From contig CM036251.1 in NCBI GenBank assembly GCA_020698575.1, forward strand, positions 6,465,788-6,529,787: a stretch of DNA of 64,000 nt, written 5' to 3'. Positions 9,407 to 21,013 of the stretch are shown here, one piece after another. Position 1 is the stretch's first letter, and each line of letters starts with the position of its first letter. The notes beneath the pieces were generated by a model, which saw only the letters and a program-made list of their open reading frames with translations, ran no database searches and had not been told where the DNA came from. This DNA is from Bostrychus sinensis. Taxonomy: Eukaryota > Chordata > Actinopteri > Gobiiformes > Eleotridae. Made by a program: the position numbers and the translations under genes.

Positions 9407-11290
9407 GGCTCATTTATACTCCCAGTTTTAAAGAGATCCGTCTGTTCAAAGCGTTGTTGCCGTCACAGCATTAATACTTCCAACCATTTTCCATAAATAC
9501 AGTACATAATGAAATAAATACATAATCACCTAATCTTATAATTCAGTGCTGCTGAAGTTGTTGTTCATTCAGCTGAGAAATAGACAAGAGTCTTTAAATC
9601 TGTTGGATCTGTATTGTTTTACAATGTTGTATTGATGCAGACGTCACATCATAAAGGCATAGGTTCTACCCAAAGGTGGCACCAGTGTGGTCTTCTTTAA
9701 GGTTTGATTTATTGTGCATTCAGAGAAACGTTTCTTTATACTCTCATGGTAAAAAAAAAAAAAAAAAAAAATCTACTATTTTCTTTCTGTTAAGGCCATT
9801 CAGTGTGGTTTCTTTCTTATTGAGTCCGGTATAATCAGTATATCCATGTTTATCAGCCATGTTCTGCAGGAAAGTGTTTTTCTCATTTACAAAACACCAG
9901 TTTACTGCCAATGTTAAACCAACAGCGGCGGTTAAAGGCTTTTAAACTGCTAAACCTCACTGTAGCAAACCAGTGTTTACTTTGCATTAGCAGCGGAGTC
10001 GAGTGCACACGTGGGAATAAAGGCTGTTTAGTATTCAGTTCAGGAAAACCTTCTCAGCCTTTGCTCATGTTTTAGCAGCAGCCTGTACTTCTGTTTCATT
10101 GCTCAGACTTGCAAGTGTCTCACCACACACCCCACAACAACTCATAAAACCATCATGGAAACGAAGCTGTCATAATAGCATCATAATAAAGACTGGAGAA
10201 GCCATTGATTTCTGATGAGTAGCACTTTTCTTTTCTCTACTTTCTTTTCATTTTAGCAACATCTTGTTCCTATCTGAAGCAGAGCAATGCAACTTTTCTT
10301 GTTTCTTCTTTTTTTTGCTTCATTTTTCTCTATGGCGCACCCCCTGCACTTTGGCGTTTTCTCCTCCTCGTGTCTGTAGAAAGGTTTCCTCTGCCTTTTG
10401 TCCGCTCTCATATGACCAATATCTAAGAAAGAAGGCCATCGCTTGTTCTTTTGGATAATCAGGCGTGTTGCTTTCTAACGAGTTTTCAGGAACACCAAGT
10501 TGGTTCTGCTGTTTTTTTGCCCAAGACACACCAGACAGAGGTGCAGGGGGCTTTAATTACCTGCAGCAATTTCTTTAGCCACTCCAAAGCTGTTTATTTA
10601 AATGCTTTCATACATTAGGAGTTGAAACTGCGTCAAATGCTTTAACTTAAATAAATGTTACCTCTTTATCTGTACTTTTACTTAAGGAAAGAAATTGAGT
10701 TCTTTCACTTCTGTGCTATCGGGACACTTTCTAAATTTGCAGCTCACCTCATCATCAGTAGATTGCATCTCTGCAGAGGCACAGAGGCAAGATTCAGGAC
10801 AAAAGCCAGGCCCCATCACTGGGCATGGTCCAACAAATCGGAGTGAACAGCGAGCTTTCCAGTGCCAAACACAGGAAATGAGATGCCATGATACACATGA
10901 AGCTGCCGGAAACAGCGGTGCAAGGAAATAATAGATACAAAACCGTCCACACACACAGTGCAAGTTAATTTAAAAACCACTAGGCCATTTATTTCCTCCT
11001 ACTCTAAAGGTCCTGCATCAGGATACTGGTGGGTGAGTGGTTGGACCTGGCAGAGTTTGTATTTAATGAACACAGTGAGGTTTGGTTCCCAGTAATGGTG
11101 ATGTGTCTTTTTTCCTTGACGAAAATGGTCAGTAGATTATAATTTTAATGTTGGTTGGTTAGGCACCGCTTTGGAGCCTCTGTAATACAAAATGTTATTT
11201 ATGAAACCAGAGGTGGAATGCAGTCTCACGTAAAAGTACAGTTACTTCAAAACAATATTATTCAAGTAGAAGTAAAAGTATAACTTGTGT
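9407..11290. other. Mostly unassigned stretch
   Basis: Holds a poly(A) tract at about 9750-9770 and, at about 10085-10165, a fragment of the family F MITE (GACTTGCAAGTGTCTCACC, CCCCACAACAACTCAT; compare 53970-54060). No gene is recognised in the remainder; the open frames overlap on both strands without recognisable domains. Confidence 0.4.
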
Positions 11291-11291
11291 A

Positions 11292-11709
11292 AGGTATAGG
11301 CCCCATGCTTTTTTCAGTCTTTTTGAAATAGTATTAGATACCTTAGCATTGGTATTTCATGTTTTATAACATAAAATAATGTATATGTATGGAAAACGTT
11401 TTCTTATGATGGGATTGTTACTTTTATATTTAGCACTGCTATTAACAAGAGATAGATAAATGAGCTGACTGCAGCTTAAGTGCTGAAATGGTTAAATCTC
11501 AGTGTATGGGCGTTAGATTTGCGCAGGAGCACTTCCTGGTTTTCTGTGTCTCTGTAGAGATATGAGACTGAGCGTTTCAGCTCCTGAGGAGGGCGTGGCC
11601 TCAGCATACAGGGTTACTCAAGCATAAATGAAACAAAATGGTGGTGTGTTTTTGAAGTGGAAACATTATTACATGACTAAAGATTTGATTTAGCAGAATA
11701 GGGGATCTT
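11292..11709 (+). mobile_element. Family T1 MITE copy
   Basis: Left end GTATAGGCCCCATGCTTTTT, right end AGCAGAATAGGGGA. The interior shares AGGAGCACTTCCTGGTTT, CTCAGCATACAGGGTTACTC and ATGAAACAAAA with 53200-54133. The flanking TTAA sites are no longer intact. Confidence 0.65.
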
Positions 11710-11769
11710 CAACAAGTATTGTTTGAAAAGGTTACTTGAGTAAAAAGTACTTTTGAAAATAGTTGTTTG

Positions 11770-11990
11770 TAAGTGTGTAGCAAATACTACTATTACCACT
11801 ACCATTACTACATATATATTACTACTACTGTTATTATTTTACTAGTACGTTGTACAACAACTACGATTACGACTGCTACTACTGTTACTGCTACTACTAC
11901 AAATACAACTACTACTGCAGCTCCTTTTATAACTACTACAACTACCAGTGTTGCTAGAACTATTGCTATTACCGTGGTTAAATCAAAACT
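11770..11990. repeat. Degenerate ACT/ACC trinucleotide tract
   Basis: A run of ACTACTACT/ATTACTACT-type triplets with frequent substitutions. It is preceded by GTTACTTGAGTAAAAAGTACTTTT, a phrase repeated beside the other trinucleotide tracts (27900, 29000). The Thr-rich and Val-rich open frames on the two strands are products of the repeat. Confidence 0.75.
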
Positions 11991-12236
11991 CTGCACCTCT
12001 CACAGGCGAAATTACTCCATGCTTCCTTTTACTTCTCTTTGAGCCATTTTTCTTTCCCTTTTTCAGGAAATAGGGCAGAACAAAGGTAATTGAGTTTGAA
12101 TTGTTTCCTTGTAACTTTAATGCACTCTGTTGTTTTAAGTTCCATTGCACAATTTGTCAGACTGAACTTCCTTTGCCGGGGTTTTTCTGAGGAAAAACTC
12201 ACAAAACACAGAAATGGAACAGAAAGAGTTTTATTT

Positions 12237-12312
12237 CACCAATAACACTTCAAATAACCAATCAGAGAAATGAAGGGCCGGACTTAAGCAGCACACTGCT
12301 GACCTGTATCCA
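12237..12312. repeat. Family D repeat fragment
   Basis: CCAATCAGAGAAATGAAG and CAAAACAAACATGG match the family D copy at 28070-28110. Confidence 0.5.
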
Positions 12313-13130
12313 AAACAAACATGGTGTTCATGAAGAATTGCTGCCGGTTTTGCCTCTATTTCAAATTTAATCAGAAACATCTCTAACTTTATTGCCAGGT
12401 GGTATTTTCGTGTACAACCCCAACTTAGGAAATACTCTAAAAAACATCTCTTTAAACTATATTTCACAATGAAACAAAAAAATATTTTACCGTTTTGTGT
12501 AGATAGCATTATCAGTTGTTTAAACTGTAGGAAAATGTCAGAATATTTCCCGTAAATCTCATGGTTTACAGGTTGCCATCATCAGTGAGAGTTTAAATTA
12601 CATCACTGCAATAAAAGTACTACAGATTATTTTGTGTGTGAAATTATAGATTGTTTTTAATTTGTTCTGAAAAAGTTGGGTTGGGGCAATTTAAAAGGGA
12701 GAAAAGTTTTACTAAAATGTGCAACTAATTAGGTTAATAAGCGACATTTCAATAAGTTGACTGGGTCTCTCCTCCTTTAATGCAGTGAAGAAAAGGGATT
12801 CCAGACCCATTTCATATCAAAAGTGTAAACGTGTTTAAATCTAAAGTACTTAATGCTTATTTTTACTTCAACTTTAGTGACTAAGACATGAAATTTTAAA
12901 CTTCTTTCCTCTGCACGCCACAGTTGAAGCTTCCATTAAAGTAATTTGTCTTTCTCCCTCTTTGTGAGTCCAAGAGAGATTATGTTCAGGTAAGAACCAT
13001 TTTCATTTTGGTAATTATTAGGGGACTAAAATCAGAAGATTGCCTGGGGCTGGCTTTTTAAAGTAAAATCAGAACAGCAAGACATCTTAAATTGAGCTGA
13101 TTATTATTCATTACTTGAGATTTAATTTTA
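12313..13130. other. Unassigned stretch
   Basis: AT-rich; no gene or named repeat recognised. Confidence 0.4.
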
Positions 13131-13202
13131 AATCCAGACACAGGGGGAACATGTAAACTCCACACAGAAAGGCTCCATCGCCCGGTCCTGGAATCAAACA
13201 TT
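13131..13202 (-). repeat. tRNA-headed SINE-like fragment
   Basis: GGAACATGTAAACTCCACACAGAAAGG is the reverse complement of the block near the head of the widespread teleost repeat also seen at 17668-17805. (Motif given in part.). Confidence 0.55.
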
Positions 13203-13205
13203 TAG

Positions 13206-14335
13206 CTGTATCTTCATTTACTTTATATACTGTCAGAAGTAAATGCCATTCAATACAAATAGATTTTTTAAAAAGAACTTTTGCATTTTGTGATTTCCGG
13301 TTTCATTTCTTTTTTTTCTTTTTTTCTTTTTATTAACTTATACATTTACACATAAATAATCAAAATAAATAACAATACAAGCAGCTATGACAATAAAGCA
13401 AAGGGGTAAACCATACAAATCATATACTTAAATGCTTAGAGAGGTTTTTTTTTTTTTTTTTTTTTTTACATTTTTCTGTCATTTGCCTGTCAGTCATATG
13501 GTTTTCATCCTTGAGGAAGTATTAAAAGTAGGGGTCATCCTCTTCTGGTGAACCCAGTCTCACGTCTTGTCCTGTGGGATTTGTGTCTAGTCAAACCCCT
13601 ACTATTACAGCATAACATTAGAAGATTACACAGGTTTCTTCAGATCCAAGGAAAAAAAAAAGTAAACTTATTGACATAACCTTCTTGGTCTGATGATTAC
13701 AGATAAGTGCAGACAGAGACTTGTGGAGCACGTCCTTGTTCCATCTCCGTCTCTTATCAAAGCTATTATCTCAGCGGTGGTGAGCCAGTTTCAAGAAAAA
13801 ATCTCCACATTTATACCTGAGATTTCACCGCAGGAGCTCCTCACGATACATTATCACAGTGGAATAAATTACGTGTTCAGAGGCTGCTGCTGCTGTTTAG
13901 AAACGACAAACACACTTCACTTCTCTGTTGTTTTTACCTGACTTCACACGATCCTCGGGGCTCCTATCTCCAGATGGTAATCGCTGTTCAAAGACGTCGC
14001 CAATGTCTTTCTCCAGCTTCATAACAACAAAGGATTTCACACGGTAAGTTTGGAGGTGTTGTGCATCTTATTTTGCTTATGTTTTTTCAGTATAGTATTT
14101 TTATACAGGCGGTTCATGGCTATATCCATAATACTAAAGTTTTATTTTACAAAATGTTTCTGAAGTTTTACGCTCTAGGGTTGAGCTGCCTGTGTCTTGT
14201 ACTCTTAAGTTTGCAGTTCTAAAGATAAAGCCACTTGTGTTTTTGCACCGCTTCTCACTGTAAACAGGACAGAAAAAGCCTGTTTCATCATTAGCTATTA
14301 ATTTGATGTTGACAATTGCCGTAGACCAACAGAAA
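13206..14335. other. Unassigned stretch with candidate exon
   Basis: A T-run lies at 13446-13467. Between a pyrimidine-then-ATTACAG acceptor-like site (ending about 13702) and a strong donor, CACACG|GTAAGT (about 14042), is a 340-bp block of balanced composition. It holds an 82-codon frame (13693-13941) with no recognised domain. It could be a noncoding or UTR exon, or chance. Confidence 0.3.
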
Positions 14336-14529
14336 ATTGGAGCAACTCTTATTCAAAGTGGTCAGTTCATGGCATACGTGTTCTCCTGGGTGCGTCTGTG
14401 AAACAAAGAAAAGTCTCCAAGCGCTGATTGCTCACTGTTCGCCACGAACTACATTTCTTTTATTGACCACAAACTGGATTGTAGCCATCCTCCGCCCCAG
14501 CAGAGCCCTCCAGTTGTCAGATGGACCAT

Positions 14530-14742
14530 GGTACAAACATTGTCTGTGTGTTACCACTGAGCTGTCCCTGTTAAAGTCCAGGTTAAAGACTCATTGTTTA
14601 GGCTTAGCACTGAGGCTCAGGTTTTACATCTTTGGTTGATTCTGGTACTGTCTTATTGTTTTATACACTTATACAGTACTTGATTAAACTGTTGTTTTGG
14701 TCTTCTTTGTGTTGTAAAGTGCTTTATAAATAAACTCTATAT
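14530..14742 (+). mobile_element. LINE (L2-like) 3' end
   Basis: A frame reading FKSRLKTH-like residues (LLKSRLKTHCLGL) is followed by a 3' untranslated tail ending AAGTGCTTTATAAATAAA. This is the arrangement at the 3' end of fish L2-type LINEs. It is strongly truncated. Confidence 0.6.
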
Positions 14743-15232
14743 TTTCTCTTGTTGTCGTAAAAAAATGTAGGTGTATTATTTTTAAATAATACGCCTACAT
14801 TTAAATCAAAAATCAAAAAATACCAAAGCAACAGCTTTGTGCATTATTCTCACAATATCAGTCACAAATATAAAAGTCTCTAAATGGTCAATTACAATTT
14901 ATACAGCAAACGGAGGAAGGAAATATTCCATAAAAGTAGGTTAGCATGTAAGTTAGCGTTACTGCTAACTTTACTAAGGTAATTACTAAGGCATTACTGT
15001 GGTAAAAGAACTCCCTCTGAGATTATTAGTGTTTTGAGCGTCTGTAGAGTCTCCACAGTCAGGATTTAAGCTGCTCTGGGAGCTAGCAGCAGCATTAGCC
15101 ACAACACAGGAAACAGTGCAACACTTAGAGGACGCAATTTTAGTTAAATTTGATTTCACGATATAGTAATTTCTGACAGTGTACAAAATTAAAAATGGAA
15201 ATTATTTGAAGTAATTAGATTTAGATTTTTTA
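14738..15232 (+). repeat. Direct repeat pair, left copy
   Basis: Nearly identical to 16428-16898 over about 470 bp, with a few indels near the left end (for example TTGTTGTCG against TCGTCG). Contains an internal hairpin ATGTAGG...CCTACAT near 14767-14800 that the right copy lacks. The class is unknown. The short minus-strand frame at its right end is not thought to be a gene. Confidence 0.8.
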
Positions 15233-15289
15233 AAACTTTGATTGACAAAAAAAGACATTTTAGTCCAACATCTTCAGGATTTTATAGCA

Positions 15290-15416
15290 AATGAATGAGA
15301 GTTGATGGTTATCTGTCAGTGTTTGTTTGTACCCTGCCTATACAGTCCAAAGTTCCTGGCATAGGCTCTGTCCATAGGCAACCCCTAACAGGATTAAGCA
15401 AACAAAGATGAATGAA
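15290..15416 (+). repeat. SINE-like teleost repeat, 3' part
   Basis: GTTGATGGTTATCTGTCAGTG, then ACCCTGCCT and a tail of GGATTAAGCAAACAAAGATG with GAATGAATGAG. Matches the right half of the copy at 59170-59425. Confidence 0.6.
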
Positions 15417-16155
15417 TGAGCAGCTCTAAAAGGAGCTCTTAGATAAACAATCACAATAAACAGTTCACTAGCTCTGGTGCCTTCTTAACAAAAGTCTTAC
15501 GGCATCATTGTAAGCCACTTTCCGTCTCAGCCACTGTTCATCTTACCAAAACAACAGTAACCGTTGTAATGACTTCTTGGCCATGTTGCCCTTGCAAAAG
15601 ATATCTTGCTCTCATTCAGTCTTTTATCTGGCTAAATAAAAGTTAAATAAATAAAAACAGTTACTTGCAAGACTAAAACACAACTTTTTAAAGCTGCCTT
15701 CTCCAAAATACACATTGTCTAACTTGATAACATCATTTCTGATTCGCGTTACTCCACACCTCAGCTCCTCCAGCCCAGAGAAGCTGTACATTTACAGGAG
15801 CTGAGTGTCTTTGATGCTGTCTCTGGGATAATCCTCACTAGAATGGTTTCTCCTGTCACTCCACAGCCGAACAAGAGTCAGGCCTGATTGCATCTAAGAC
15901 TGTGCACAGCCATTTTGTGAGAGCTTTTGTTTGGCTTGTCGATGTTTTCTGACAGAAAGTGGACCAATTACACAGTTTCAGATTGATACCTGTTGGCCAA
16001 AAAGGTAACAATTTACAGAGCGGCCGTTTGTTTTGCAGGGAAAATGGACACTCCGGTATAGGTCAAAGACGGAAGTGAAAACATGTTGGTATACAATGTT
16101 TGATGAGGTGGGTAGAAGTAAAGCAGGAATGGTAGCTTTTCTCCTTTACTTGTTG

Positions 16156-16312
16156 ATCTTCTTCATTCGGGTGACAAGAGCCTATCCCAGCAACTATGGG
16201 CCATAGAGGCACAGATAGACAACCATTCATTCTCACATTCACTCACTAGGGGCAACTTAGATTCACCAATTTAGCCAACACACATTCTTTGGACAGTGGG
16301 AGGAAAAGGAAA
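16156..16312 (-). repeat. SINE-like teleost repeat, inverted 3' part
   Basis: CCTATCCCAGCAACTATGGG, ATTCTCACATTCACTCAC and CACATTCTTTGGACAG are reverse complements of blocks in 59170-59425. Confidence 0.65.
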
Positions 16313-16427
16313 AACTAATAATAATGGGCTTTTGTTGTTTAGAAATGTTGTGTTTAAACCGTCAAAACCCACAGATATATATAATTTCTTGAGTTATTTT
16401 CAATTGTGTTCCATTTTACAATTTTAA

Positions 16428-16898
16428 TCTATATTTTCTCTCGTCGTAAAAAAATGTAGGTATTATTTTTACATTTACACATTTTTATGGTAAAAATACC
16501 AAAAGCAACAGCATTGTGCATTATTCTCACAATATCAGTCACAAATATAAAAGTCTCTAAATGGTCAATTACAATTTATACAGCAAACGAAGGAAATATT
16601 CCATAAAAGTAGGTTAGCATGTAAGTTAGCGTTACTGCTAACTTTACTAAGGTAATTACTAAGGCATTACTATGGTAAAAGAACTCCCTCTGAGATTATT
16701 AGTGTTTTGAGTGTCTGTAGAGTCTCCACAGTCAGGATTTAAGCTGCTCTGGGCGCTAGCAGCAGCATTAGCCACAACACAGGAAACAGTGCAACACTTA
16801 GAGGACGCAATTTTAGTTCAATTTGATTTCACAATATAGTAATTTTTGACATTGTACAAAATTAAAAATGGAAATTATTTGAAGTAATTAGATTTATC
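16428..16898 (+). repeat. Direct repeat pair, right copy
   Basis: Same sequence as 14738-15232. It continues at the right into ATCGCCCAGTCCCACT, which resembles an AGGGCTGGGCGAT-type transposon terminus known from fish DNA elements. The left copy stops just short of this. Confidence 0.75.
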
Positions 16899-16899
16899 G

Positions 16900-17667
16900 C
16901 CCAGTCCCACTAAAGTAGAAATAAAGAATACTCAACAAAATTATTATTCTTTGAGTGACGCAGCAAAACAGCACAAAAAAGCATTTATGAGATTGAACCG
17001 AACAGTTGAATGCGGAGTTAGAAGCGAGGTCAGCTATAAACCTCATCTTGATGTAGTGTTTTGTGTATAGTTGTTACACCAGATGCCCTTCCTGTTGCAA
17101 CCATCTATGTTTATCTGCGTCCATCTATGTTTAAAGGGTACTCTGGCTTGTGAGGCTTCATGGTTGGATATAGTATCTCTAAAAAAGCTGGAGTAGTGAA
17201 CAAAACTAACCAAAAGATCCACATTAAAAAAGCAACACTGGTGACTGAGGATGGACCAGAAGTGAGGGACGCAGAGGAGATGACACAGAACAAAGACGTT
17301 GCTGAGCCAAGCTGGGAATCAGAAATGGGACATCCTGTTTTGTCCTGTTTACTTGGCACAGTTTTTGAGTCTCTGTCCAATTATAGCACGTCATTTTTCA
17401 GTCAGCATCAGGGGAGCAGCTCACAACTGGCTCAAGTTTCAGCTCCGAGACTAAATCTCAGATTAGGAGTTTGCATTAGGAGGTGAGACTAGAAACAAAT
17501 AGAAGCTCATCAGGGTAATATAGTGTCTCACAGGGATCAGTAATCAGAAGTTATTTTTCTTGCATATAACTATGCAAGGTCTATATTTTTTAGCAAAGAC
17601 TTTAAAAATATCTTCTTGAAAAAGTGTAAAATTTGATATAAAGTTGTAATCAACTATAAAAAATATA
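16900..17667. other. Unassigned stretch with SINE scrap
   Basis: CACCAGATGCCCTTCCTGTTGCAACC at about 17077-17103 is a common fish-SINE phrase. The 108-codon frame at 17160-17486 has no recognised domain or strong coding features. Confidence 0.35.
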
Positions 17668-17805
17668 TATGGCAGCTTGGTGGCAAAATGGTTAACACTA
17701 TTCCCTGGCAGCAAGAAGGTTCTGCTTTCTTGATCTGGTGAAGCCTTTCTGTGGAGTTTGTATGTTCTCTCTGTGCTTATGGGTGGGTTTTCTCTCCTCT
17801 TTTTT
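17668..17805 (+). repeat. SINE-like teleost repeat, tRNA-like head
   Basis: GGCAGCTTGGTGGCAAAATGG, GGCAGCAAGAAGGTTCTG and TGGAGTTTGTATGTTCTCTC are the head of a widespread fish repeat. The copy breaks off where the CAATTCAATTC repeat begins (17816). Confidence 0.6.
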
Positions 17806-17815
17806 CCCTCTTTTT

Positions 17816-18305
17816 CAATTCAATTCAATTCAGATTTATTTGTATAGCCCAGTATCACAACAAAAGTCGCCTCAAAGGGCTTCACAACAGTTGATCAAAC
17901 ATAAACTCACAATCAGACTTAACACACAATCAGCACAAACAATAACTACACTAAACAGACCCAGGACACTCCTGTCCTTAGACCATCCTCGGTAAGGAAA
18001 AACTCCTAAAAAAACCCAGCTACGGGAAAAAAGAAGAAACCTTATGGAGCCCATATTGAAGGAGAGATCCTCTCCCAGGACGGACAGGCAATGCATCTAG
18101 GAGTGTTAGTCCCTTAGTTCATCTATAGGATCATAGATCACTCTGTAAGGATTCATCCAGACGAGAGTGGGGTGAGGTAGGCTGAGGAAGTCCATAGGAT
18201 GCAGCAGGTGGCCTCATCCAGACAGGTGAGTGGGGTGAGGGAGATCCGGGAATCAATCTCTTTTATATCTAAAATATTTACAATAGGCTGACCTTAGGCC
18301 CTGAC
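17816..18305 (+). repeat. CAATTC-headed dispersed repeat, copy 1
   Basis: Starts with a CAATT run, then TTATTTGTATAGCCCAGTATCAC, GGCTTCACAACAG, GGAAAAACTCCTAAAAA, GAAGAAACCTTATGGAGCCC and CCTCTCCCAGGACGGACAGG, ending near AGGCCCTGAC. Closely matches 60481-60990. It belongs to a repeat class abundant in fish; I do not assign it to a superfamily. Confidence 0.8.
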
Positions 18306-18349
18306 CCTAGCCCGGTGAAAGAGAACAAATTTCTTTGTTGTGCTATGTA

Positions 18350-18590
18350 CAGTTAGGTCTATAAGTATTTGTAAACTTACACAAGTTTTATTATTTTAGC
18401 TGTTAACCAAAACTATTAAAAATGCAGTTATATAAATCAAATGTGCTTAAAGTGCAGACTCTCAGCTGTAATTTGAGAGTATTCACGTCCAAATTGGAGG
18501 AAGAGTTTAGGAATTACCATAGGAATTATTATTATTAAGGGCTCAAAAGTAATTGGAGAAATGAACATTACCACAAATAAAATTTTTGGT
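18350..18590 (+). mobile_element. Tc1-like transposon end
   Basis: CAGTTAGGTCTATAAGTATTTG starts right after a TA (18348-18349). GTGCAGACTCTCAGC and AAAGTAATTGGAGAAATG blocks then match the left arm of the 5055-5942 element. Only this end is present. Confidence 0.7.
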
Positions 18591-19477
18591 GAAAATCATT
18601 TGGCCTTAATTCTATGAGTATGTAGGGCCTTTAGTGTGTCTGCACTGAGCCTGTACACACATTTGGTTCTTCCATGTTCTAATGGTGTGAGCAATTCCAA
18701 TAGTTCAATTAAAAAAGTGAAACCCATATTATAAAGATTCAGTACACTCCAAAAAATGTAAGCAGGTATTTTAATTGTGATTATGTGTGCACTTAATGTA
18801 TACAATGTACACATCTTGCATTTTTAAATTGAACTACTGAAATAAATGGACTTTTCACACAACATTCCAGTTTTGCTAACTTTTTTGCAAGTTAAGGCTG
18901 AACTTTTGCAGAGCTGCCAATCTCCTGCTCAGTCTCCGTCCATATCTACAGCATGTAATCGGTGATGACCAGGATGCACATATTCATCATATACCATTAT
19001 GTCTTTAGCCCCCTGAGCAGAGGAAATGAGTTCCCGCCATATTGCTCTCTCGATCCCCTTCAGAGATAGCGAGGGCCTTAAAGCTGAAAAGTTCACGTGG
19101 TTAATGTGCCCGTGTTTCCAGACGAGTCCAGGACACTGCGCGGTTTAGGAGATTACATCTGAGGAGGAGAGGGAATGAGGAGGTCAGGCTGAGAGCTGCA
19201 GCGCCGGGACTGAGACAGGAGAGGTCTTTGAGTCACCGTGGAGCCAGAAGCAGAAAATGGATGGATTAATGGACGGCTCAATGCAATCTCCTGTAAAGAT
19301 TTCAAACGCTAATGTGGATACTGTCCTGAATGCTACACAACCTGGGAAATGTATGGAAAATAGTTGAGCGTATTTTACTTGTTATAAAATTTTGGGTAAC
19401 ATAAGGAAAACGCTTGAATCAATGAATTAAATAAAAATTAGGTTCTGTTCTGGAAATGTATTTTAAATTGACAACTC
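18591..19477. other. Unassigned stretch
   Basis: About 18900-19270 is balanced in base composition and not obviously repetitive. It could be conserved noncoding sequence. No coding or RNA feature recognised. Confidence 0.35.
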
Positions 19478-19700
19478 AAGTGGACACAATGGCAAAGCGG
19501 TCAGCACGGTCCCCTGACGACAGAACCGTCGCAAGATCAATTTCTGACCCAAATAGGAGGTGTCTCCAGGTGGCCTGGTTTTCCCCATCGAACTAATACA
19601 TGCAGACTAATCCTTCTGCTAGGTTCTGACCCGGATCCTGGCTCAGGATCTGCAGAAGGGTGCTGCTCAGCGGCATGTAACGGATGGGTCAAAGGCAGAA
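19478..19700 (+). repeat. Diverged SINE-like teleost repeat
   Basis: GGACACAATGGCAAAGCGG, GTCAGCACGGTCCCCTGACG and later phrases follow the outline of the tRNA-headed repeat, but with many changes. Confidence 0.4.
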
Positions 19701-20021
19701 AACAAGTCTAACTTAACCATAAACAGAAAAAGCCCTCTCCTGGGAACCATGCACATTTTAATTTTAAGCAATAATGTTGCTAACCATGTCTCTTTTGGCA
19801 ATAACAGAAGAGTGGGCAATAGCAAACCAGCATGAATAGGGTTGGTAAGGCATCTGGTGTAAAACCAATCTATGTCAGAAAAATGGGCATCTTTCTAAAA
19901 AAAAAAAAAAAAAAAAAAAAGTGCATGCAAGCACGTTCTTCAAAAAATCTCTCAGGACAAAGCCACTACATCATGTATTTTGTGATTTGTTGGAAAAGCA
20001 TGTTTGAAGTAAGCATTTTGT

Positions 20022-20093
20022 GGCTCGTTGGTCTAGGGGTATGATTCTCGCTTCGGGTGCGAGAGGTCCCGGGTTCAAATCCCGGACGAGCCC
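20022..20093 (+). tRNA. tRNA-Pro (CGG)
   Basis: A 72-base gene with a complete cloverleaf. The acceptor GGCTCGT pairs with ACGAGCC. The A box (TGGTCTAGGGGTA) and B box (GGTTCAAATCC) are intact. The anticodon stem CTCGC/GCGAG holds the loop TTCGGGT with anticodon CGG. The T stem CCGGG/CCCGG is perfect. It matches the canonical vertebrate tRNA-Pro sequence throughout, as far as I can recall it. There is no intron and, as is normal, no encoded CCA. No run of four T occurs on this strand until 20413, about 320 bp downstream, which is odd for a Pol III gene. It would decode CCG proline codons. Confidence 0.93.
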
Positions 20094-20194
20094 ACAACTT
20101 ATCTGAAGATTACTGAAAGTGCACTATCCTGTATGTACTGATCCCACTGGATATGAATGCACTGAAAAAAAAAAGGAATGCTGTTTCTTCTCAC

Positions 20195-20235
20195 TACAAT
20201 CACCAAGTTTGGGTATGAGGCACTGAGGTCAAAAA
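20195..20235 (+). pseudogene. tRNA-Pro relic, 3' half
   Basis: AATCACCAAGTTTGGGTATGAGG followed by GGTCAAA resembles a decayed anticodon arm and T loop of tRNA-Pro. The same relic stands at the same place in the next unit (20612-20650), and a better-kept one is at 21020-21062. Confidence 0.45.
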
Positions 20236-20337
20236 ATTGCTGGAAATAGAAAGCCAAGGTCTTGCATCGGATTATTAAGCTGAGCATAATTCAAATGCTC
20301 ATCTACATAAACACAAAAGCTCCTCCATGTGGCAAAT

Positions 20338-20376
20338 GGGTATAAGAGTTAGATCCTCACTTTGGTTCTTCAAACA
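20338..20376 (+). pseudogene. tRNA-Pro relic, truncated
   Basis: GGGTATAAGAGTTAGATCCTCACTTTGG keeps the D-loop-to-anticodon part of tRNA-Pro(TGG). The rest is lost. It is colinear with 20752-20812. (Motif given in part: CCTCACTTTGG is the anticodon arm.). Confidence 0.45.
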
Positions 20377-20436
20377 ATAGCAGGACCAAGCCTCTACCTT
20401 GTGTATTTCAAATTTTGTTGGTGACATGCATTTCAT

Positions 20437-20508
20437 GGCTCGTTGGTCTAGGGGTATGATTCTCACTTTGGGTGTGAGAGGTCCCGGGTTCAAATCCCAG
20501 ACGAGCCC
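20437..20508 (+). tRNA. tRNA-Pro (TGG)
   Basis: 72 bases with the same acceptor and D arm as the gene at 20022. The anticodon loop is TTTGGGT, giving anticodon TGG, which reads CCA and other CCN codons. The anticodon stem is CTCAC/GTGAG: one G-C pair became A-T on both sides, so pairing is kept. The T stem has one mismatch (CCGGG against CCCAG), so expression or stability may be reduced. A and B boxes are intact. The first T4 downstream is at 20775, about 267 bp away. It lies 343 bp after the first gene, in a duplicated unit. Confidence 0.85.
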
Positions 20509-20751
20509 ACAACTTATCCTGAAGATTACTGTAAGAGCTGTATCCTGTATGAAAGGACTGATCCCACTGGATATGAATGCACTGAGAGAAAAAAAAAATG
20601 CTGTTGCTTTCTCACTACAATCACCAAGTTTGGGTGTGAGGCACTGGGTCAAAAAACTACTGGAAATAAAGGCCCAGGTCTTGCATCTGGTTATTAAGTG
20701 AGCTTAATTCAAATGCTCATAAACATAACAAAAGCTCCTCCATGTGACAAA

Positions 20752-20812
20752 TGGTTATAGGAGTTAGATCCTCATTTTGGTTGTGAGCAGTCTTGGGTTC
20801 CAATCCCATTTC
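20752..20812 (+). pseudogene. tRNA-Pro relic, D loop to T arm
   Basis: GGTTATAGGAGTTAGATCC, then CTCATTTTGGTTGTGAG and CTTGGGTTCCAATCCCA, follow tRNA-Pro from the D loop to the T arm. The 5' acceptor half is gone. Confidence 0.6.
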
Positions 20813-21013
20813 TAACGCTTATTAGAAGCCAGCAAGTTTTTGCTTTTTGTGAAGGTGCAAGAGTCCCGCTTCAGGCCTACGGCTGTCAATATTTCCTAAC
20901 ATACAGCTTTTCAGTTCAAAACCAAGACTACCCCATATGACAACACAGAGCCCTCACAGAAGAACTGATCCCAATGAATGTGAGTGCCTTGAAAAAAATT
21001 AAAGCACTTGCTT

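Noticed and set aside
11773..12042. Thr-rich 89-codon frame
   Set aside because: Translation of a degenerate ACT trinucleotide tract.
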